A DNA stretch of 33,036 nt, from contig JAHAZL010000093.1 of assembly GCA_018384055.1 (NCBI GenBank), positions 1 through 33,036 of the forward strand, given 5' to 3'. The position numbers were made by a program, and so were the translations under genes. Shown here one piece after another: positions 24,366 through 31,201 of the stretch. A model generated the notes under the pieces. The model saw only the letters and a list, made by a program, of their open reading frames with translations. It was not told the DNA's origin and searched no databases. Origin of the DNA: Treponema sp. (GTDB lineage: Bacteria; Spirochaetota; Spirochaetia; Treponematales; Treponemataceae). How positions within the stretch are numbered: position 1 is the stretch's first letter; the number at the start of each line of letters is the position of its first letter.

Positions 24366-26772
24366 GGTTCACTGCCGGAAATGGTTCTACCATCAGGAAG
24401 TTTCTTGTCGTTGAACCAGGATTTTCATAGTCTTCCTGTTCAAGAACTGTATTCCATACTGAAAGAATTTCATCTTTGTTGATAAGCTTGTCATCTGCAA
24501 GACCTTCTTCGCTTTCACCAGGATTCATTTCCTTGCTGAAAGCCGGAATCCTTGTCTGCTTTGCAGCTTCATTGTGATGCCATGGAGACAAAGTAGAATC
24601 TTCTGGATCAGGACTGATGTCTTCGTAATAGCCACCAGAATTGTTCCAGTACATGTAGCCTCTGTTGATTCCATCGCGAACACCAAAAACTTCGCGGCTT
24701 ACATAGTTTTTGTCGTAGTATTTTCTGTCATAGCGGACTCCCATGTAGAATGCCTGAAGCCATGGACGCACAACGATTCTGTTTCTTCCGATTACTGTAT
24801 TTCTGTATGAACCGTAGAAGAAAATTCTGTATGGTCTTTCTTCATAAGGAGAATAATCAAGGAAGCTCTGTTCAAAATGTGATGGATAGAACATAGGACA
24901 TATTACATCAACATATTCGCTCATAAGTTCAACATCCTGGCCGGTTCTTGTTCCTGAACGATACCACCCGTTGGCACCGTAGATGTCGATTCCAATTGGA
25001 GCATCAATGTTTTTGCGTGCGTAGGAAAGGAATGAAACCAATGCACTTTCCTTATCCATTCCCTTGTCCTTCCATCTGTAGGAAGCCGATCCCATGTTAA
25101 GTCCGTCTGTAGGGAATCTGATATAGTCAAACTGAATTTCATCGAATCCGCGCTTTATGAGTTCCTTTGCAATTTCAACATTGTATTCCCAAACTTCTTC
25201 ACTGTATGGGTCTACCCAGTTTTCATCGTAATAGTTTGCCTTTTGACCTGTTACAGTTCCATCTTCTGCAGTAATGTTTTCATAACTGCGGATACCAACC
25301 CAAGGTGAATTTGTCTTGTAGTTCCAGACCGCATACTTTCCTTTATCATAACCAGCAAGGTTTCTGTCTTTGAAAACAACAATACGACCTATGAGATAGG
25401 TTCCGTCTTTCTTGAATTCATTCACAAGCTTATCAACATCAATCTTATAAACTGTAACCTTTCCCTTTTCCTTGAGAAGTGGACTTTCAGGTTCAAAGCG
25501 AAGGAGTCCATAATCATCCTTCATGTCTATTACTATAGAATTCAATTTGTTGTCGTTTACAATCTTGCGGTACTTTTCAATTCCATTGTCATTGCGAAGC
25601 TGATATACAGATGAATAAACAGCCTTCTTCTTGTTGGCAACTTCACCCCAAGGCGTAAGGATTACATCCGGATTGAGGAGCCAAAGTTCGCTGAGCTCAA
25701 GAGGTGTATCAAGTCCACAAACAACCTTTGGAATATATGCTGAATTTACGATTGAATGAGCGGCATTTAATCTGCTCTTCCATGTGTCGTAGCTTTCAAG
25801 ATCCGTAATTTTCTTATCTACGAGAGAAAAAAGACTAACCTTTCCAAGAGCAGAATATGCAATGCTTGAACCGGTCTGGCAAAGTCCATCAATAGTATCT
25901 ATCTGTTCTTCGCCTTGATAAACCTTCTCCCCCCTCTTGTCCTTCCAGTTGAATCTGTAGATGTTGGGAAGGAAAGTCTGTGAAAGATATACTTCTGCAA
26001 AACGATTTCCGTTTGCATCCTTGCACATTACAGGAAGAATGTCTGCTATTTCATCAACCTGAGTCATGCTAGGCATTGCGGCAAAACCTGCGCTTACATC
26101 AAACCAGGCCGGCTTTTTTGCATCTGCCCTGTAATAGCTGAAACCATAAATCGGGTGAGACATAAATACTACAAGCTCACTGCCTGTAATCGTACCATCT
26201 CTGTCATAAACAGGCATGTGAGATACGGCAACAGCCTTTACTCCTGCAGTATACTTGCTTGCTGAACCAATGTTTTCCCAAGTCTGTGCACCATCTCTTG
26301 TAAGGTAAACTGCATCTTTTGTTGCAGTTACAAGAACATCAGGATTGAAAGGATCTGCACAAATATCCTTTAGGAGGGCTGCCTTCTGTTCAAGCTGTTT
26401 CTGAACGCCGTCATAAGACTTAACTGTGAGGAAAGGAAGACCATTGTTTCTTTCAGTGAAAATATTTAAATCGGGAGATGAAATGATACCTTTGTCTGTA
26501 AGGAAAAACCATCTTGCACTTGTCTTGATGATTCTTTCAACTTTTCCGTCCGTCCACAAAGGTTCTGCAGTTCCGTTTCCAAGAATTTTATACAGTCCTC
26601 TGTCGGTACCTAAAAGGAATGGAGTTCCGTCCTTATCTTTCTCCTTGAAGGTAACTTTCTTTTCAGGGAGGGTTTCAGGCAACTGATACAATGGTTTAGT
26701 CTGTGCAAAAAAACTTTCAGTAATAAATAATAGAGACAATGCCAGACAAATTTTTACAGAGATAGGTTTCAT
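24358..26772 (-). CDS. Secreted DUF4015-type putative glycoside hydrolase with N-terminal Asp-box region
   Basis: An 804-residue exported protein. A signal peptide (about 1-23, ending SFFAQ) is followed by a beta-propeller-like part with a BNR/Asp-box motif (VYLTRDGAQTWENIG). From about residue 375 a TIM-barrel domain of the DUF4015 glycoside-hydrolase-like family follows: LNSIVIDMKDDYGLLRF, GTYLIGRIVVFKDR, FDEIQFDYIRFPTDG, PIGIDIYGANGWYR, YVDVICPMFYPSHF and VVRPWLQAF. Acidic residues in MKDD and FDYIRFP are candidate catalytic sites by analogy. The substrate is unknown. I start at the ATG at 26772; the in-frame TTG two codons upstream is not needed. Upstream is a sugar-type binding lipoprotein; downstream is mnmE. 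Confidence 0.85.
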   Translation of the reverse strand: MKPISVKICLALSLLFITESFFAQTKPLYQLPETLPEKKVTFKEKDKDGTPFLLGTDRGLYKILGNGTAEPLWTDGKVERIIKTSARWFFLTDKGIISSPDLNIFTERNNGLPFLTVKSYDGVQKQLEQKAALLKDICADPFNPDVLVTATKDAVYLTRDGAQTWENIGSASKYTAGVKAVAVSHMPVYDRDGTITGSELVVFMSHPIYGFSYYRADAKKPAWFDVSAGFAAMPSMTQVDEIADILPVMCKDANGNRFAEVYLSQTFLPNIYRFNWKDKRGEKVYQGEEQIDTIDGLCQTGSSIAYSALGKVSLFSLVDKKITDLESYDTWKSRLNAAHSIVNSAYIPKVVCGLDTPLELSELWLLNPDVILTPWGEVANKKKAVYSSVYQLRNDNGIEKYRKIVNDNKLNSIVIDMKDDYGLLRFEPESPLLKEKGKVTVYKIDVDKLVNEFKKDGTYLIGRIVVFKDRNLAGYDKGKYAVWNYKTNSPWVGIRSYENITAEDGTVTGQKANYYDENWVDPYSEEVWEYNVEIAKELIKRGFDEIQFDYIRFPTDGLNMGSASYRWKDKGMDKESALVSFLSYARKNIDAPIGIDIYGANGWYRSGTRTGQDVELMSEYVDVICPMFYPSHFEQSFLDYSPYEERPYRIFFYGSYRNTVIGRNRIVVRPWLQAFYMGVRYDRKYYDKNYVSREVFGVRDGINRGYMYWNNSGGYYEDISPDPEDSTLSPWHHNEAAKQTRIPAFSKEMNPGESEEGLADDKLINKDEILSVWNTVLEQEDYENPGSTTRNFLMVEPFPAVNHE

Positions 26773-26815
26773 GTTCAAATTTTCGGCACTGGAAAATAAA
26801 ATTTAAGATATTTTT

Positions 26816-27817
26816 TTATTCAAAAATTCTATAGAGGATGTTGTTTTCCCTGCTGATAACTTTCTCTTCTATAGATTTATTTGAATACAATCCGTTTGCT
26901 TCAGAAAGATTGATTTTTTTGTAGGACTTTCCTTTTGTAATTCTATTGATTACATTGGTGATGTCTTCGCCTGCATCGCGTTCATTGATAACGGTAAAAT
27001 TCAGAACACCGGAAAGGATCATCTTGCGGAGATTGTCGTTGTCCTCGAATGCAAAAATAAGGACATCTTCTCCAGGCATTTTACCATACTTGAAGAGAAC
27101 ATCGATTACACCCTGATAGTCGTTTTCTGACTCTACAAAAACTGCATCGATTCCAGGACAGTTTTGATAAGCCTCTTCCATGAGTTTCTTGGCAGTCAAG
27201 TAATCGCCGCCAGTTTCCCTTTTGGAAATGATTTTCCAACCTTCGTTTCTTTCCATAGCCTCGTCGATGGCTCTGTTTCTTTCCCTGGCAGAAGTTGTAT
27301 CGGCAAAATCATTGAGAACGAGTATTTCTACATCAACTTTTCCTTTTTCATAAATTTCAAGGCACCTAGCAGCAAGGTCAGCTTCCTTATAGAAGTCTGG
27401 TCGAACTTCATAAATGATTCTATTTTCATGGCCTGGTTCAAGAACAACTGAATTGCCGCAGATAATTACGGGAATATCAAGATTGAAACAATTTTCAATG
27501 CCATATTTGAGACCATGTTCGTTAACAGGATCAATGATGATGAAGTCTGCCTTTCTCTGAACGAAAGTATAAAGATGATTTATCTGTTCCTTCAAATCGC
27601 ACTTTGCATCATATTCAATGAATCTGTATTTAGACGTATCAGAAAATGCTTTCTGTATTTCCTCATAGTTGGACATGTAAGGTTCTGAATACCTGCCGGA
27701 ATATGTAAATCCTATTGTAATGATTTTTTTTTCGCTTTTTTTCTGAGGGAACAGGAAGCAGGAAGTGATTGCAAGAGGAAGAATAATAGCAGCAATAAAG
27801 AACAGGGATTTTTTCAC
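26816..27817 (-). CDS. Sugar-type periplasmic-binding lipoprotein, orphan
   Basis: A 333-residue lipoprotein: signal peptide with lipobox ITSC (Cys20), then a two-lobed Peripla_BP_4/LacI-like ligand-binding fold (KIITIGFTYSGRYSEPYMSN, ADFIIIDPVNEHG, IPVIICGNSV, GIDAVFVESENDYQG, DVLIFAFEDND). No permease or ATPase gene is adjacent, so it is either an orphan receptor that uses another transporter, such as the MmsAB system, or a signalling receptor. The start is GTG at 27817 with AGTGAGG upstream; an overlapping ATG two nt earlier runs straight into a stop. It probably leads an operon with the glycoside-hydrolase-like gene (43-nt gap) and mnmE. Confidence 0.85.
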   Translation of the reverse strand: MKKSLFFIAAIILPLAITSCFLFPQKKSEKKIITIGFTYSGRYSEPYMSNYEEIQKAFSDTSKYRFIEYDAKCDLKEQINHLYTFVQRKADFIIIDPVNEHGLKYGIENCFNLDIPVIICGNSVVLEPGHENRIIYEVRPDFYKEADLAARCLEIYEKGKVDVEILVLNDFADTTSARERNRAIDEAMERNEGWKIISKRETGGDYLTAKKLMEEAYQNCPGIDAVFVESENDYQGVIDVLFKYGKMPGEDVLIFAFEDNDNLRKMILSGVLNFTVINERDAGEDITNVINRITKGKSYKKINLSEANGLYSNKSIEEKVISRENNILYRIFE

Positions 27818-27835
27818 ATGAACCTCACTACTGCC

Positions 27836-27864
27836 ATTTTATTGCTAAATTATCTAAATTTCAA
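27836..27864 (-). promoter_or_regulatory. Promoter of the binding-lipoprotein operon
   Basis: On the minus strand TTGAAA (27859-27864) and TAAAAT (27836-27841) are spaced by 17 nt. The GTG start is 18 nt downstream, leaving room for the GAGG ribosome site. Confidence 0.65.
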
Positions 27865-27866
27865 TT

Positions 27867-28931
27867 TTATGCAAGAGTAAGGTCGCCTTCTTTAATCCAC
27901 TGGATTTTTCTGAGCAAGAGTCCTACTGCCCATGAAATTATGCCTGGAAGAACAAAGCAGATGAGGAAAAGTCCAAGCCAGTCAGCAAAATCAGGATTGA
28001 TGGCAGAAGCACCGTGTTCAAAAGCAACTGCAGACGGATCGAACCATCCTGAAATTACACCGATCTGACCGACAAGACCGCAAGTTCCCATACCAGATGA
28101 AACAGCAGCACCGTTCATTTCCATCTTGAAGATGCATGTTGCAATTGGACCTGTAATTGCAGAAGCGACAACAGGAGGAATCCATACGCGTGGATTCTTT
28201 ACGATGTTCGGCATCTGAAGCATTGAAGTTCCAAGTCCCTGAGAAAGAATTCCGCTCCATCTGTTTTCACGGAAACTGAGGACGGCAAAACCAACCATCT
28301 GGGCACAACAGCCTGCAACAGCAGCACCGCCTGCAAGACCTGTAAGACCAAGAGCGTGACAGATTGCGGCAGAGCTTACTGGAAGCGTCAGAAGAATTCC
28401 AACAATAACGGAAATGATTACACCCATGAGGAATGGCCTCAAAGTTGTTGCCCATACGATAAGGTTTCCGAAGGCAGAGGCACCCTTACCAATGTATCCA
28501 GCAAAAAGAACTGAAAGAAGTGCACCTGCAACAATCGTAACCAATGGGGTCACAATGATGTCCACCTTTGTCTTCTTGCTTACAAGCGTTCCGGCTTCTG
28601 CAGCTGCAATTGCAATGAGAAGAACTGCAAGAGGACCTCCTGCACCACCGGTAACATTTGCGGCGCTACCTACTGCAACAAGAGAAAAAAGGACAAGAGG
28701 AGAAACCTGCATTGCATAGCCGATTCCGATAGCCATGGCAGCACCTACCACATGCGGTTCCCCTGCAAAAGTTCCAGCCTTTACAAGGAATTCAAAAAAA
28801 GGATTTACATCGATGCGGAGAAGCTGCTGGCCCAATGTCTTTACGATTGTTCCGATAAGGAGGGATGCAAAAAGTCCCTGTGCCATTCCGCCCAAAGCAT
28901 CAATCAAATAACGCTTTACGTACTTGTTCAT
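27867..28931 (-). CDS. PTS EIIC-like membrane protein (PTS_EIIC_2 type), orphan
   Basis: A 354-residue polytopic membrane protein with about nine Gly/Ala-rich hydrophobic helices, of the PTS_EIIC_2 family (GGMAQGLFASLLIGTIVKTL, GAAMAIGIGYAMQVSPLVLF, GLGTSMLQMPNIVKNPRVWI). Members resemble sugar-transport EIIC domains but have no EIIA or EIIB partner fused or nearby, and none is seen here, so PTS-coupled sugar uptake should not be assumed. I start at the ATG at 28931, which has AGGT upstream; an in-frame start at 29045 would add 38 unrelated residues and run through the structured leader. It seems monocistronic. Confidence 0.85.
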   Translation of the reverse strand: MNKYVKRYLIDALGGMAQGLFASLLIGTIVKTLGQQLLRIDVNPFFEFLVKAGTFAGEPHVVGAAMAIGIGYAMQVSPLVLFSLVAVGSAANVTGGAGGPLAVLLIAIAAAEAGTLVSKKTKVDIIVTPLVTIVAGALLSVLFAGYIGKGASAFGNLIVWATTLRPFLMGVIISVIVGILLTLPVSSAAICHALGLTGLAGGAAVAGCCAQMVGFAVLSFRENRWSGILSQGLGTSMLQMPNIVKNPRVWIPPVVASAITGPIATCIFKMEMNGAAVSSGMGTCGLVGQIGVISGWFDPSAVAFEHGASAINPDFADWLGLFLICFVLPGIISWAVGLLLRKIQWIKEGDLTLA

Positions 28932-28985
28932 AAACAATACCTCATGAGAAAAAAATAAAATGTAAAAGGATTTTGACTTACTTGG

Positions 28986-29046
28986 TGATGTAGTGATAGG
29001 AGCGTGCGTAGGCTCCTTAGGCAGTGAAGTTCTGCCGACAGTCATC
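28986..29046 (-). promoter_or_regulatory. Structured 5' leader with tandem hairpins upstream of the EIIC gene
   Basis: On the minus strand, hairpin B (GGCAG-AACTTCA-CTGCC, 29020-29036) is followed after two nt by hairpin A (AGGAGC-CTACGCAC-GCTCCT, 28998-29017). A short GATG/CATC pairing (29043-29046 with 28986-28989) could close them into a three-way junction. The likely promoter puts them in the first 75 nt of a leader of about 130 nt. I checked recalled fluoride, purine, guanidine, ZTP and preQ1 consensus motifs and none fits. It may be a regulatory RNA or only leader structure. Confidence 0.4.
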
Positions 29047-29068
29047 TCAAACGTAATTTCTACCTGAA

Positions 29069-29097
29069 AAAATAGCAGAAGAAAATGATTTAATCAA
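29069..29097 (-). promoter_or_regulatory. Promoter of the EIIC-like gene
   Basis: On the minus strand TTGATT (29092-29097) and TATTTT (29069-29074) are spaced by 17 nt. The predicted start near 29062 gives a leader of about 130 nt before the ATG. Confidence 0.5.
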
Positions 29098-29147
29098 CAA
29101 TCCCGCTGCAGAACAACAGGACGTGACTTCTTCAAAATGAAATTTGA

Positions 29148-29396
29148 TTAGTATACAGACATTACAGCCTTTGCAAGCTGGTCTGCACAGCTGGTTCCCT
29201 TGTCGCGGCAAAGATTGCCAAGAAGTTTTGCAGAAATTTCTTCAGCTGTCATTCCTTCGCAAAGCTTTGAGACCGCCTTAAGGTTTCCGTTGCATCCGCC
29301 TTCAAACGAGATGTTGTGTATTCTTTTATCATCGTCGCGTTCAAAGTGAATTACCTGAGCACAAGTACCTGTTGTTTTATAATCGAATTTTTCCAT
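29148..29396 (-). CDS. TSCPD domain protein (TIGR03905 type)
   Basis: An 82-residue protein consisting of one TSCPD domain, the cysteine-containing module also found at the C-terminus of B12-dependent ribonucleotide reductases. Characteristic segments are TTGTCAQVIHFERD, ISFEGGCNGNLKAVSKLCEGM and GNLCRDKGTSCADQLAKAV. The cysteines suggest metal or redox chemistry; the role of the stand-alone form is unknown. I start at the ATG at 29396, with AGAGGT upstream, rather than at 29477, because the longer frame crosses the divergent DAG-kinase promoter. It is divergent from the DAG-kinase gene. Confidence 0.85.
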   Translation of the reverse strand: MEKFDYKTTGTCAQVIHFERDDDKRIHNISFEGGCNGNLKAVSKLCEGMTAEEISAKLLGNLCRDKGTSCADQLAKAVMSVY

Positions 29397-29454
29397 AATA
29401 AGACCTCTTTCTTTCATTCTATCATAAATCCGGAAAAATATCTTCAGTTCCAAA

Positions 29455-29483
29455 TTGAAAGATTTGTTCTTTGGCATTATGAT
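29455..29483 (+). promoter_or_regulatory. Promoter of the DAG-kinase/queH operon, leaderless arrangement
   Basis: TTGAAA (29455-29460) and TATGAT (29478-29483) are spaced by 17 nt. The -10 box ends 7 nt before the ATG at 29491. There is no Shine-Dalgarno sequence. Confidence 0.7.
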
Positions 29484-29490
29484 TTGTTAC

Positions 29491-30417
29491 ATGTACCACT
29501 TCATAGTTAATCCGGTTTCAAGATCAGGAAAAGGACTTAAACTCTGGCAGCAGCAGATTGAACCAGAGCTTAAGACTCAAAACATAGAATATTCAGTTGA
29601 GTTTTCAAAAGAGCGCGGAGATGTAACAAACATTGTCGCAAAAATATCTTCAGCAGCAAAGAATGAAAGCAACTGCATCATTGTAATTCTTGGCGGAGAC
29701 GGTACGGTAAACGATGCTGTTCAGGGAATAAAAGATTTTGAGAACACTACCCTTGCATATATTCCGACAGGCTCAAGCAATGATTTTGCCCGTGACCTTA
29801 AGCTTCCGCACAGCGTAAAGAAAAACCTTAGGCGCATACTCAGTGCAAAGGCTCCGGTACTCATGGATGTGGGACAGGTTGAAACAGAAAGAGGTACAAG
29901 AAGATTTGCCGTAAGCAGTGGCCTTGGCTTTGACGGTGCAGTCTGCCAGAAATCAGTACATTCGATTCTCAAAAAGAGACTCAACAAAATCGGTCTTGGA
30001 AAACTTACATACCTGGGAATTGCCCTAAACCAAATCATTAATGCTCCAAAAGTTGATGCAGAAATTACCTTTGCCGACGGAAAGAAAGTAAACGCAAAGA
30101 ACCTTTTATTTTTTGCAGCAATGGTTCACAAGTATGAAGGTGGCGGATTCAAATTCTGTCCAAAGGCTGATGCTTATGACGGAGAACTGGATTTCATCTG
30201 TGCGGCAAACAAAACAGTTCCTGGAATTCTTCTTGCCCTTCCAACGGCATTCTTTGGATTCCATTCAATATTCAAGGGAATCGACATATACCGTTTTAAA
30301 ACTGCAGAAATAAAAACTTCAATTCCGCTTTGGCTTCACACCGACGGTGAAGTCGGATACAAGGCACAGTACCTTAATTTTTCTCAGCTTGAACAAAAAC
30401 TTAAGTTCATTCTGTAG
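29491..30417 (+). CDS. Diacylglycerol kinase family lipid kinase
   Basis: A 308-residue cytoplasmic enzyme of the DAGK_cat/YegS-DgkB group, which phosphorylates diacylglycerol or a related lipid with ATP. It starts MYHFIVNPVSRSGKG, the usual first strand and glycine loop. The nucleotide motif is LGGDGTVNDAVQG, followed by IPTGSSNDFARDL, SSGLGFDGAV and, near the end, LHTDGEVG, the usual second acidic site. In Gram-negatives members recycle diacylglycerol or modify other lipids; the substrate here is not certain. I choose the ATG at 29491 because it gives the family-typical N-terminus and fits a promoter ending 7 nt upstream; the frame extends further upstream only with TTG. queH follows after 9 nt. 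Confidence 0.9.
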   Translation: MYHFIVNPVSRSGKGLKLWQQQIEPELKTQNIEYSVEFSKERGDVTNIVAKISSAAKNESNCIIVILGGDGTVNDAVQGIKDFENTTLAYIPTGSSNDFARDLKLPHSVKKNLRRILSAKAPVLMDVGQVETERGTRRFAVSSGLGFDGAVCQKSVHSILKKRLNKIGLGKLTYLGIALNQIINAPKVDAEITFADGKKVNAKNLLFFAAMVHKYEGGGFKFCPKADAYDGELDFICAANKTVPGILLALPTAFFGFHSIFKGIDIYRFKTAEIKTSIPLWLHTDGEVGYKAQYLNFSQLEQKLKFIL

Positions 30418-30426
30418 AAGGCTAAA

Positions 30427-31059
30427 ATGAATTATCAGGCTGAACTGGACAAGACAATCAAAAACCTCAAGGACAAACCAAAACTTCTTCTGCATGCCTG
30501 CTGTGGGCCGTGTTCAAGTTATGTAATGGAATACCTTGCGTCTATTTTTGACATTACGATTCTGTACTACAACCCGAACATTTATCCTAAGGAAGAATAT
30601 GAAAGAAGGCTTCAGGAACTGAAGGATTTTCTTCCAAGATTTTCACCTGCCGTTGAAAACAAAATCAAACTTGTAGAAATGAATTATGATCCGGAAGAAT
30701 TCTACGGCGCCATCAAAGTTCGTGAAGAGCCATCCATGGCTGATGATCCTGAAAAAGGCGAACGCTGCAGAAGATGCTACGAATTCAGATTGAGAAAATC
30801 CTACGGCTATGCAGCAGAAAACAAATTCGATTATTTCTGTACTACCCTTTCCATAAGTCCATTCAAAGATTCTGTAAAGATCAATACTGAAGGCGAAAAA
30901 ATTGCCTCAGAAAATCCTGAAGGTCCAAAGTGGCTTTATTCCGACTTTAAGAAGAAGAGTGGATTTTTAAGGAGCCTTGAAATCAGCGAAGAATACGGAC
31001 TATACCGACAGCAATATTGCGGCTGCGTCTATTCAACAAGAACTGCCGTGCCTGATTGA
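30427..31059 (+). CDS. queH: Epoxyqueuosine reductase QueH
   Basis: The last step of queuosine synthesis in tRNA with GUN anticodons: reduces epoxyqueuosine to queuosine. A 210-residue protein of the QueH (former DUF208) family, the non-homologous replacement for QueG. It has the Cys-rich sites LLLHACCGPCSSY (Cys25, Cys26, Cys29), ERCRRCYEFRL (Cys114, Cys117) and QQYCGCVYS, plus YYNPNIYPKEEYERR and TLSISPFKDS. These cysteines bind the iron-sulfur cluster and a second metal in characterised members. It starts 9 nt after the DAG-kinase stop with AAGG in the gap. The tRNA-Asp(GUC) of this window is an expected substrate. Confidence 0.95.
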   Translation: MNYQAELDKTIKNLKDKPKLLLHACCGPCSSYVMEYLASIFDITILYYNPNIYPKEEYERRLQELKDFLPRFSPAVENKIKLVEMNYDPEEFYGAIKVREEPSMADDPEKGERCRRCYEFRLRKSYGYAAENKFDYFCTTLSISPFKDSVKINTEGEKIASENPEGPKWLYSDFKKKSGFLRSLEISEEYGLYRQQYCGCVYSTRTAVPD

Positions 31060-31072
31060 GTTTTTCTATTTT

Positions 31073-31186
31073 TCATTCAACAAGGCATTCCAGATTATCG
31101 AAGAAGATTTGGGAACACACTTTGATCCAGCCCTCGGACTTGAATTCATAAAGTGCCGGTCAGAACTGGAAAAGCTGTACAGTTAA
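31073..31186 (+). pseudogene. Remnant of an HD-GYP/HD-domain gene (3' end only)
   Basis: In a frame different from queH, 31073-31186 encodes a tail (from about 31079: NKAFQIIEEDLGTHFDPALG, then LEFIKCRSELEKLYS and a stop) that matches the conserved C-terminal end of HD-GYP response regulators, where GTHFDP is the hallmark. No start codon, receiver or HD motif precedes it: sequence upstream is intact queH. It therefore looks like the leftover 3' end of a deleted gene. The composition is similar to the surroundings. Confidence 0.7.
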
Positions 31187-31201
31187 CTCTTTTATGCTGA
31201 C

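Noticed and set aside
26773..26778. TTG start two codons upstream of the hydrolase ATG.
   Set aside because: It adds only two residues and has no ribosome site. The ATG at 26772 gives a normal signal peptide.
28932..29045. A 38-residue N-terminal extension of the EIIC-like protein.
   Set aside because: It would run through the leader hairpins, has no ribosome site and does not resemble the family N-terminus. The ATG at 28931 is better.
28986..29046. Known riboswitch classes (fluoride, purine, guanidine, ZTP, preQ1) for the EIIC leader.
   Set aside because: The conserved nucleotides that I recall for each class are missing. Only general hairpin architecture is present.
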